Of a stretch of DNA of 21,129 bases, positions 15,165-21,129 are shown in pieces. A program made the position numbers and the translations under genes. The first letter of the stretch is position 1. Each line of letters begins with the position of its first letter. The stretch lies in NCBI GenBank assembly GCA_029861675.1, contig JAOTYV010000049.1:1-21129 (forward strand). Reading direction: 5' to 3'. The notes under the pieces are model-generated. The model was not told the origin of the DNA. It was given only the letters and a program-made list of their open reading frames with translations, and did not search any database. The stretch is from Alphaproteobacteria bacterium (GTDB lineage: Bacteria > Pseudomonadota > Alphaproteobacteria > UBA8366).

Positions 15165-17588
15165 CTATAGCCACCCGCGCTCGCCGAAGGCAGTAAGATC
15201 AACTCCAGGCGGTGCATACCATCCCCCCGAGCGATAGCGGGCGCCAAGTTGCAGAGCGACTTCCTTGTTGCCATAAGGAATCTGTAGTGGCGTATCTATT
15301 CCCGAATTCTGACGAGCAGGAATTGGTGGAGCGGCGGTGGCAACGTTATCACCTGAGTTCTTCCGAGCCTTCTTCTTTGGCGCCGTGGGTTTCGGCGGCT
15401 TGTTGGCCGTCTTGCGACTGCGCTTGCTGCGCTCCGTGGCCTGGTTCGATTCAATCCATAAGGACATGGCAGTTGACCTGGCCTTGGCCGCGTCGGGAAT
15501 GACGATGCCTTTCTCCTGCGCAATCTTCTTGGCAAATGATATCTGCGCCTGACTTGCCGGTTTGCAGCCAGGCTTTCCATCCATTTCACCGCCAGCTTTC
15601 TTGGGCGCGTGTTGGTTTAGGAATGCGCGGCAGATAGATCCCGACTTCGTGTAGCCAGGTGGAGGCTTGATTCCCTTCTGCCGGGCGATGCTGACGGCAA
15701 AGCGTTTCATCGCAGGCGTTGGTGGACGTCCTCCATATTCGCTACCGACTGCAGCGCCGAGCAAGGGCGGCCCTCCGGTAGCGGCGCCTTCCTTGAGCTT
15801 GCCGATAATCCGTTGGGCGACATCGCACACAGCATCAATCGCACCGACCATCTCCTGTTTGCCGATGACGACGTCGTCGAGCAAGCATTCGAGTTGCGCC
15901 GTCGCTCCCGGGTCGACGAGCGCCGGATCGGCCTGTTTGAGAATGCCGAACAGCGACAGGCCGGTCTCGGTGGGGACGATGTTCTTTCCCTTGGTAATCA
16001 GAAAAGCCTGTTTTTTTAGCCCGCCGATGATGTCGGCTCGGGTCGCCGGCGTGCCGATGCCCTTGGCTTCCTTCAGGCGCACCCGCAGAACCTCGTCGTC
16101 AACGAAGCGCCAGGCATTTTGCATCGCCTCGATCAGAGCGCCTTCATTGTAACGCGGTGGAGGGCGGGTCTCCTTGTCCTCAATGGTCGGGTTCTGCAGT
16201 TGTGCGCCCTCGCCGTCGCGCAGTGCCGGAAGCAATTGCGCACCGTCGCCTTTTTCGTCGGCAGGTTGCCAATCAGGGAAGGCAGCACGCCAGCCAAGAT
16301 CGATGGGCTGGCGACCGGCAGCGCGAAAATCGAAGCCGCGAACGTCGAGCGTTGCAGTTGTTTGCCGGTAGCGAAAGTCGGGCATGACGGCGGCTAGGTA
16401 GGCCCGCGCGATTACGTCGAACAGTTTTGTCTCGTCGGTCGATAGGCGAGGCCAAACTTCACGCAGGTCGTCGATTGTGTTGACGTTGGGAATGACGGCG
16501 TGATGACTCGCCCCCTTTAGACTCTTGTCGTGGAAACTGCCGCCCGCACCCTTGCGGATGACCGGCGGCTCGGGCACGGGGATTGTGCTGAACGCTTGGC
16601 CCACCTGCAGTCCGGCTACGATCCGCGGCACGTCCGCTATCAAGCTCTCCGGCAGGTAGCGCACCTCGGCGCGGGGATAAGTGATGATCTTCTTGCCCTG
16701 GCCGGCATACAGTTCCTGCGCCACCTCAAGCGTCTTGGCGGCCGGCCAGCCGAAGCGCGAGCCGCACAGTTTCTGCAGCGAAGGCAAATCGTGAAGCTTA
16801 GGTGGCCGTTGCCGCTTGTCCTCGACGCGCACGCCAAGCGGGCCCTCGAAGCCTTGAGCCGCATCGACGACGGACTCGGCAATCTCACGCCGAACAATGC
16901 GGTTCTTAGGCGAGTGCCGCATCTGGAATTGTCCACCGGCAACTTTCGCGGTGGCGACAATTTCAAAATAAGCGATTGGCACAAAGTCCCGGATTTCCAA
17001 CTCGCGCTTACACACGATTGCCAAGGTTGGCGTCTTTACTCGGCCAACCCCGATTACTCCCCGGGCACCTTGGCCCAGGATGACGGTCGCGGTGCGGGTC
17101 AGTGACAGGTTGTAGATCTGGTCGGCCTGCCTGCGTGCGACGGCGGCGGCGTAAAGAGAAGAATATTCGGTATTTGGCTTTGCCCGACCGAAAGCCTCGC
17201 GAATGGTCTGCGAGTCTTGTGCGGTAAACAGCACCCGCATGACCCGGCCGCGATATTCGTAATGCTCCAGAATTTCCTGACCAATGAGCTGACCTTCGCG
17301 ATCGCAATCGGTGGCGAGCCAAACCTGCTTGGCGGTGCGCAGAGCCTCGCGAATGGCTTTTAGCTTGCGGGCTTTGTTGCCGCCCTCAGCTGGGCGCGTG
17401 CCGTAAAGGCCATCGGGCCGCAGAAGGATCGGCGACCAGCGCTTCCAGGCCGGCACAACATCCTCCGGTTCGAGCAGGTCGAACAAATGGCCCTCGGCCG
17501 GCAGAATTTCGCCGTAGCGAGAACCAACGGCGGCGCGGACGTCTTTCGCCTGGCTGGTTTTCTCAGTGATGACAATCTGATCAGCCAT
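15165..17588 (-). CDS. topB: Type IA DNA topoisomerase III, mobile-element type, with C-terminal modules
   Basis: A type IA topoisomerase of 807 residues that cuts and passes single DNA strands through a tyrosine link. The TOPRIM domain shows Glu9 (ITEKTSQ) and LATDCDREGQ (Asp94, Asp96). GVGRVKTPTLA (180-190) follows. The active-site tyrosine is Tyr304 in TYPRAEVRYLPE, where chromosomal enzymes read TYPRTD/S. SHHAVIPN and GIGTPATRADI complete the core. The last quarter has no zinc-finger cysteines. Instead it carries two similar modules (each with a F-A-x-x-I-A-x-x-K-G-I core), a Lys/Pro-rich linker, and a terminal segment YGNKEVALQLGARYRSGGWY that resembles the DUF5710 domain found in plasmid primases and helicases. 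This points to an integrative or conjugative element origin. No integrase or transfer gene is in view. The minus-strand leader lacks a strong ribosome site. Confidence 0.93.
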   Translation of the reverse strand: MADQIVITEKTSQAKDVRAAVGSRYGEILPAEGHLFDLLEPEDVVPAWKRWSPILLRPDGLYGTRPAEGGNKARKLKAIREALRTAKQVWLATDCDREGQLIGQEILEHYEYRGRVMRVLFTAQDSQTIREAFGRAKPNTEYSSLYAAAVARRQADQIYNLSLTRTATVILGQGARGVIGVGRVKTPTLAIVCKRELEIRDFVPIAYFEIVATAKVAGGQFQMRHSPKNRIVRREIAESVVDAAQGFEGPLGVRVEDKRQRPPKLHDLPSLQKLCGSRFGWPAAKTLEVAQELYAGQGKKIITYPRAEVRYLPESLIADVPRIVAGLQVGQAFSTIPVPEPPVIRKGAGGSFHDKSLKGASHHAVIPNVNTIDDLREVWPRLSTDETKLFDVIARAYLAAVMPDFRYRQTTATLDVRGFDFRAAGRQPIDLGWRAAFPDWQPADEKGDGAQLLPALRDGEGAQLQNPTIEDKETRPPPRYNEGALIEAMQNAWRFVDDEVLRVRLKEAKGIGTPATRADIIGGLKKQAFLITKGKNIVPTETGLSLFGILKQADPALVDPGATAQLECLLDDVVIGKQEMVGAIDAVCDVAQRIIGKLKEGAATGGPPLLGAAVGSEYGGRPPTPAMKRFAVSIARQKGIKPPPGYTKSGSICRAFLNQHAPKKAGGEMDGKPGCKPASQAQISFAKKIAQEKGIVIPDAAKARSTAMSLWIESNQATERSKRSRKTANKPPKPTAPKKKARKNSGDNVATAAPPIPARQNSGIDTPLQIPYGNKEVALQLGARYRSGGWYAPPGVDLTAFGERGWL

Positions 17589-17694
17589 GGCGGGCTCATT
17601 TAGGAGATTGATTGCGACAGCGGGCTAACAGGAACATATAGAGAACATTTGGGGTTAGCAAGTTACCTTTTGGCAACTCAGCGGTTTGAGAATT

Positions 17695-17705
17695 GCATTC
17701 GTAAT
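17695..17705 (+). repeat. Attachment-like duplicate of the tRNA-Thr anticodon arm
   Basis: GCATTCGTAAT here is identical to 17816-17826, which spans the anticodon stem and loop of the tRNA 121 nt downstream. Anticodon loops are common crossover cores for tyrosine integrases. The match does not extend into the 3' half of the tRNA, so a full reconstituted attachment site is not present. A shorter match, TCGTAATGC, is at 14957-14965 beyond the topoisomerase gene. Confidence 0.3.
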
Positions 17706-17765
17706 AAGTAGGTCGACTAAAGAACGACGTTGAATATCAGTAAACTAAGGAATTAGGAATCGCTT

Positions 17766-17786
17766 TAATACGGTTCTAATACGGTT
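17766..17786 (+). repeat. Tandem 11-nt repeat abutting the tRNA gene
   Basis: TAATACGGTT occurs at 17766-17775 and again at 17777-17786, period 11 nt, ending one base before the tRNA. It may contribute promoter -10-like sequence (TAATAC) to the tRNA gene, but no matching -35 box at proper spacing was found. Confidence 0.45.
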
Positions 17787-17787
17787 A

Positions 17788-17863
17788 GCCGCCTTAGCTC
17801 AGTTGGTAGAGCATCGCATTCGTAATGCGGGGGTCGCGTGTTCGAGTCACGCAGGCGGCACCA
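17788..17863 (+). tRNA. tRNA-Thr (anticodon CGT)
   Basis: A complete cloverleaf is readable. The acceptor stem GCCGCCT pairs with AGGCGGC, and the D stem GCTC with GAGC. The anticodon stem TCGCA/TGCGG carries the loop TTCGTAA with anticodon CGT (codon ACG, threonine). The variable region is GGGTC and the T arm is GCGTG-TTCGAGT-CACGC. The CCA end is encoded (17861-17863). No intron or defect is seen. Confidence 0.97.
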
Positions 17864-17882
17864 TCCTTCCTAATCGGACCAA

Positions 17883-18401
17883 ATGCTTCAGATGCGTTTT
17901 GTCGCATTGCTCCTTCTATCTATTTTCGCCGGCGCAGTTGTCGCGCGCGCGGGAACTTCCTTCGACGCCTTTGTGGTCGGACTGAGGCCCATCTGCGCGA
18001 AGTCGCCCTCTCCGAATTGCGCGAGCGCCATCGGCTCTTTCCTGGATTCCAACGCGAACGGGAGGGTTGAATTCGCGGAGGCTAAGCGCGCGCGCGACCA
18101 GGCAAAGCGCTCGGTCCGGGACAAAAACGCGTCGCTCAACTCAATCGAGCGGAGCATGATTAGCGTGGCGCTGATGGTATTTCAGCACGCCGGAATTCGG
18201 AAGGTGTTCGCTAATTTCGACACCGACGCCGACGGTAGCCTGAGCCAAAGTGAACTATTCGCCGATTTCCGTCTCGATCAGAGGCCATTTAAGGATGTGA
18301 TTGCGGACCCCAAAGGCGTTGACTGGAAGAGTTTCGCCACGCGCTTCGGCAAGGTTGGGTTTCTGATAACAGATTTACTTTCACCATCGCATCGCCAGTG
18401 A
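17883..18401 (+). CDS. Secreted EF-hand calcium-binding protein
   Basis: This 172-residue protein starts with a signal peptide (hydrophobic residues about 5-20, ending near AVVARAG), so it is likely exported to the periplasm or beyond. Two 12-residue EF-hand loops fit the consensus: DSNANGRVEFAE (55-66) and DTDADGSLSQSE (113-124), the latter with ideal Asp ligands. A third stretch, DPKGVDWKSF, looks like a decayed loop. Two cysteines (38, 46) could form a disulfide. The specific role is unknown; calcium sensing or buffering is what the motif allows. It begins 19 nt after the tRNA gene, with an alternative start at Met4 (17892), and may be transcribed by read-through from the tRNA promoter. 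Confidence 0.8.
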   Translation: MLQMRFVALLLLSIFAGAVVARAGTSFDAFVVGLRPICAKSPSPNCASAIGSFLDSNANGRVEFAEAKRARDQAKRSVRDKNASLNSIERSMISVALMVFQHAGIRKVFANFDTDADGSLSQSELFADFRLDQRPFKDVIADPKGVDWKSFATRFGKVGFLITDLLSPSHRQ

Positions 18402-18451
18402 CCGCTAGAACTCTGGGCTCACCCTAAGTCAGCAGTACCGCTAACTCTTAA

Positions 18452-18598
18452 TACGGATTATTCAAAGGGGAAGTCATTGTTACCCCCTGGGAACGATACA
18501 ATCTGGACCGCCCGGAGCGGTTCAAAGAGCTAAAGGGTAACCTTGCAATTGACCTGGAGGCGCTCGGCCTGGAGTACCTGGAGGAGCTGGGGCTCTAA
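18452..18598 (+). pseudogene. Small ORF or gene remnant without a standard start codon
   Basis: The frame is open from 18452 to a TAA at 18596-18598 and has strong coding character (GC-rich third positions, amphipathic sequence including YNLDRPERFKELKGNLA and LEYLEELGL). No ATG, GTG or TTG is in frame. An AAAGGGGAA ribosome-site-like stretch (18464-18472) sits 5 nt before an ATT at 18476, giving 40 residues if ATT initiates. Either a rare ATT start, a mutated start, or the tail of a lost gene. The family is not recognised. Confidence 0.4.
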
Positions 18599-18683
18599 GC
18601 GGGCGAACTATTAAAAGCGGATCGCGCCGCATTGGCAGTCGCCGGTGTATGAAACGGTCATCGCCGCCTCCTTTCGATTGGCC

Positions 18684-20234
18684 TCAGTCCCACGCCTTCT
18701 GCGCCGCGGCTTCGCGGCCGGCGATGCGGCCGCCGACGAAGCATTCGGTCAGGTTGGCGCCGCCGATGTAGAGAAAACCCCAGATGCCGCCGCACTCGCC
18801 GGCCTCGTACAGATTTGGGATCGGCTCGCCGAACGGGTTGAGCACACGGTAGTTGGCGTCGTGGACCGGGCCGCCCTGGGTGTTCGAGACCACGGGCCAC
18901 ATCTCGCCGGTGTAGAAGGGCGGCGATTTTATCGGCATCATCGTCTTGGGCGCGCGCGCGTGCTCCGCGTCCTCGCCGGCCTCGCAGGCGGCGTTCCAAC
19001 GGTCGACACTCGCCTGCAGGGCATCGGCCTCGCAGCCGATCAGCCCGGCCAGCTCGGCGATCGAATCCGCCTTGCGGAGGATACCGTTCTGCACCTCCTT
19101 CATGTTGTCCTGGCTCCAGAAGTAGGGCTCGATATCGGCGTCGTTGAAGATCGTTGAGCCGAGCGGATACATCTTCCGCCCGTCCTCGTCGACGATCATG
19201 TGACACGGCACATAAGGGTAGTCGAGCTGTACGGTGTCGTAGTTGTCGAGCGGGCGGTGGCCGGTGTCCTGCAGGTAGGGCGGATATTCGTTCATGAAGC
19301 GCTTGCCGGTCTTGTCCACCAGGATCCAGGCCATCTCCACGTCCGGCTCGCGGATATCGGACACCCAGTCCGGCAGCTTCTTGACGCGGATCGAGAAGGG
19401 GTAATCCGGGTCCGGGTGCTTGAAACCGTATGAGCCGTGATAGTGCCACATGTGCCAGAGGTCGGCCCCGACATCGAGCGCCATGCGGATGCCGTCGCCC
19501 GTGTTGCCGCGGAAAGACGCGCTGATCGTCGGCGCGTACTGCCAGTACTGGCGCTGCATCTCGTAACCCGCCTCGAAGCCACCGCAGGCCAGCACCACGC
19601 CGCGCCGCGCCTTGATCGCCTTGCGCCCGTCCGGCCCGTCGACCCAGAGACCCTGGACCACACCGCCTCCGTCGGCGATGAGCCGCATCGCCGAGGTCGA
19701 CAGCCGGGTCTCGATGCCGCGTTCGCGGATGCTGTCGTCCAGCACCTTGAACAGCTTGGCGCCGTTGCTGATCGAGCGCGCGCTGGGATATTCCCTGGCG
19801 CCGTCGAAGCCGGGAATGTCCAGCACCTCGATGAAATACATGGCGTCGTGGCCCGGGAAGGGATAGTTCGCCGGCCGGTCGACCCGCCCAATCTCGCCGC
19901 CGTTCACCTTGGCGAGGTCGCGCACGAAATCCTCGACCTGCAGCATCTCGTCGACGAAGGTCTCGTGCACGTCGCGCGGCGTCCGCCCGTCGTTGGTCGC
20001 TTCCAGATAGCTGATCAAGCCGTCGCGGTCACGAGACATCCGGATGCCGCCGCCGGCGCAGATCGATATCCCACCCGGCGTGCTCATCTTCTCGATCAGC
20101 AGGACCTTGGCCCCCGCGTCATGCGCGGTAATCGCCGACACGCCCCCGGCGTAACCGAATCCGACGACGACCACGTCGAAGGTTTCGTCGAAGGAAGACA
20201 CGGTTTTCGGCGGCAGGTTGGCGGGCTTGGGCAT
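18684..20234 (-). CDS. FAD-dependent oxidoreductase, KstD / fumarate-reductase flavoprotein-like
   Basis: This 516-residue flavoprotein belongs to the FAD_binding_2 group (fumarate reductase, 3-ketosteroid dehydrogenase, tricarballylate dehydrogenase relatives). It opens with FDVVVVGFGYAGGVSA (Rossmann GFGYAG at 25-30), then LIEKMSTPGG and GGGIRMSRD. The middle has RGVVLACGGFE. The C-terminal FAD closure is NTQGGPVHDANYRV followed by NLYEAGECGG (about 474-483) and GGANLTECFVGGRIAG. It should oxidise or reduce a C-C bond next to a carbonyl or carboxylate. No signal peptide or heme domain is present, so a cytoplasmic desaturase-type enzyme is likely. The GGGAGA ribosome site supports the ATG at 20234. 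It stands alone. A link to the upstream catabolic cluster is possible but not shown. Confidence 0.88.
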   Translation of the reverse strand: MPKPANLPPKTVSSFDETFDVVVVGFGYAGGVSAITAHDAGAKVLLIEKMSTPGGISICAGGGIRMSRDRDGLISYLEATNDGRTPRDVHETFVDEMLQVEDFVRDLAKVNGGEIGRVDRPANYPFPGHDAMYFIEVLDIPGFDGAREYPSARSISNGAKLFKVLDDSIRERGIETRLSTSAMRLIADGGGVVQGLWVDGPDGRKAIKARRGVVLACGGFEAGYEMQRQYWQYAPTISASFRGNTGDGIRMALDVGADLWHMWHYHGSYGFKHPDPDYPFSIRVKKLPDWVSDIREPDVEMAWILVDKTGKRFMNEYPPYLQDTGHRPLDNYDTVQLDYPYVPCHMIVDEDGRKMYPLGSTIFNDADIEPYFWSQDNMKEVQNGILRKADSIAELAGLIGCEADALQASVDRWNAACEAGEDAEHARAPKTMMPIKSPPFYTGEMWPVVSNTQGGPVHDANYRVLNPFGEPIPNLYEAGECGGIWGFLYIGGANLTECFVGGRIAGREAAAQKAWD

Positions 20235-20625
20235 GGCGGTTTCTCCCGGTGCGTTGATTGGACAGGGTTGGAAAAGGCTTGGAGCCTCGATTGCATCGCG
20301 TTGGACGGGGACCTGTCAAGCGGCGTGCCGGAACGGCCCAGGACCGGAAGTTTGCAACCAAACACCCCGATGGCTACCCTGATGCCCGTAAACCTGGATT
20401 CCCCAAATGGCTCCTCCCAATCGCCGACAATGGTAGCACATTGGGCATCCGGCCTCGAATTCGGCCTTGAGCTGTCACGATAGGCTGTGTTCCGCTCTTG
20501 ATCGGGCTGATTTGGCGACAAGAAACCCGGCCCCGTGACCAATTTGCACCGTGAGGGCGCACATCGACCTGCGCGGCACACACCTGTTCTGTCGGGCGAC
20601 CTGGATGCTACGGGTGAGAGTGCCG
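20235..20625. other. Intergenic region with no supported gene
   Basis: About 390 nt between the flavoprotein start and the transposase remnant. The left part must hold the flavoprotein promoter. The right part (from about 20480) probably belongs to the end of the decayed insertion sequence. ORFs on both strands here have no family resemblance and are not credible. Confidence 0.4.
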
Positions 20626-20792
20626 TCATGGCGGTAGAGGGGCCGGTCGCAGGCCGTCAATCAGGCGCAGGAGCTTCTCGGGATTGCGACCTCGGCAAGT
20701 TGGAACGTGATATAGCGACCGTGGCGGACGATCTTGGCGCCGATTTGGATATGTGGCGACCCGGCGTTCGGAAGTTCACCCTGGAGGACCTT
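20626..20792 (-). pseudogene. Transposase C-terminal remnant, IS1380-like, frameshifted
   Basis: The minus strand encodes IGAKIVRHGRYITFQLAE, a stretch I associate with IS1380-type DDE transposase tails. Just after EVAIP the frame shifts by one base and continues as EKLLRLIDGLRPAPLPP to a TGA at 20626. Upstream of 20792 the frame meets stops, so the front of the gene is missing. Only a decayed tail survives. The family assignment is by pattern memory, moderately sure. Confidence 0.55.
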
Positions 20793-20955
20793 TTATTATA
20801 AGTTCGCGCGGACAGGGACAGTTAGCACTGGGTGACGTCGGCTTCCGTAGCGGGGCATCCGCGTCAACATCAGCTACGCCCGCGCCAGGGGAGACCGTAT
20901 ACGGTGTTACAACTTATGATAAGGTCTCTGCTGCCAGCAATGAAGAGAGCTTGTT

Positions 20956-21005
20956 ATGTCCCTAAGGGACAAACTTATCACCTTAGCGAACAGTTATAGC
21001 GAACC
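20956..21005 (+). pseudogene. Start of a small gene interrupted by an IS3-type element
   Basis: An ATG at 20956 with AGAGAG upstream begins MSLRDKLITLANSYSE, then the sequence runs into the insertion sequence end at about 21006. Read-through would give 27 residues ending at 21037-21039. The N-terminus resembles small alphaproteobacterial DNA-binding-like hypothetical proteins, but this is a weak impression. The rest of the gene, if present, lies beyond the right edge. Confidence 0.4.
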
Positions 21006-21129
21006 TGATCAGCCCCCACGAAGTGGTCCAATTTCATAGTTAGTGCATAGACGGTCTGCGGTCCATCGGGACGATGCTCTCCGGCGCTGGTGGTTTGTAT
21101 CCGAGCGCACTGTGCGGCCTGAGGGTGTT
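21006..21129 (-). mobile_element. End of an IS3-type insertion sequence (continues beyond the window)
   Basis: The element end is placed at TGATCAGCCCCCACGAAG (21006 on), where an upstream reading frame breaks and a sequence resembling IS3-group terminal repeats begins (GGGGGCTGATCA and TGGACCACTT on the minus strand). The transposase gene reads leftward and stops 34 nt before this end. Only one end is visible, so the target duplication cannot be checked. Confidence 0.65.
21040..21129 (-). CDS. IS3-family transposase OrfB, C-terminal end (partial)
   Basis: Twenty-nine residues are visible, beginning TLRPHSALGYKPPAPE after one residue and ending RRPSMH before a TAA. The Y-N-x-x-R-P-H-S-x-L-G-Y type tail is the classic end of the integrase-core OrfB of IS3-family elements. 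The catalytic triad lies outside the window. Confidence 0.85.
   Translation of the reverse strand, partial: NTLRPHSALGYKPPAPESIVPMDRRPSMH

Noticed and set aside
19437..20483. Plus-strand ORF (348 aa) opposite the KstD-like flavoprotein
   Set aside because: Shadow of a well-supported flavoprotein gene; its translation matches no known family.
1126..20545. Shared 11-mer GTGACCAATTT at 1126 and 20535
   Set aside because: Dozens of 11-mer coincidences are expected between positions across 21 kb; the flanks do not align.
20535..20801. Plus-strand ORF of 88 aa near the right end
   Set aside because: It is antisense to the transposase remnant, and that remnant explains the sequence better.

Overview
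The window is GC-rich, densely coding bacterial DNA. It most resembles accessory chromosome of a soil or marine alphaproteobacterium (Rhodospirillales/Rhizobiales type). This rests on codon bias, an integrase-core insertion element and AACAGGGAA repeat of a kind I associate with Rhizobiales, a topoisomerase with plasmid-type C-terminal modules, and the gene families present. No rRNA or ribosomal protein gene is present to fix the lineage.

Region 1 (1-2626): the end of an unidentified upstream gene, then a divergent pair, an amidohydrolase (-) and an MmgE/PrpD-family protein (+). Their shared spacer holds a 46-nt near-perfect palindrome at 1079-1124 that looks like an operator.

Region 2 (2762-8996) is a catabolic cluster. 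On the minus strand a RidA-like protein precedes a long Baeyer-Villiger-type flavin monooxygenase. On the plus strand there is an HdrB/GlpC-like iron-sulfur protein, a two-hotdog (mesaconyl-C4-CoA hydratase-like) hydratase and a class III CoA-transferase, the last two translationally adjacent. Two related REP-like elements (4752-4823 and 9014-9145) lie inside and at the end of this region. Oxygenation, CoA activation, hydration and electron transfer by one cluster suggest breakdown of an oxygenated or branched organic acid, substrate unknown.

Region 3 (9171-13562): an alpha/beta-hydrolase-like protein interrupted by hydrophobic segments, a gene-poor spacer of about 450 nt, and a complete phosphoenolpyruvate carboxylase (ppc).

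Region 4 (13563-18598) is mobile or recently acquired DNA. It holds a truncated minus-strand gene end, an integrase-core transposase, a phased array of AACAGGGAA repeats, a topoisomerase III with accessory C-terminal modules, an attachment-like repeat of the tRNA anticodon arm, tRNA-Thr(CGT), a secreted EF-hand protein and a small ORF without a normal start codon.

Region 5 (18684-21129): a KstD/fumarate-reductase-like flavoprotein, then insertion-sequence debris: a frameshifted transposase tail (IS1380-like), and an IS3-type element entering from the right edge that interrupts a small gene near its start.

No complete, obviously new defence or mobile system is visible. The most unusual items are the 46-nt palindrome, the 21-bp-phased AACAGGGAA array, the membrane-interrupted hydrolase, the degenerate HdrB-like protein and the tRNA-anticodon repeat beside the topoisomerase.
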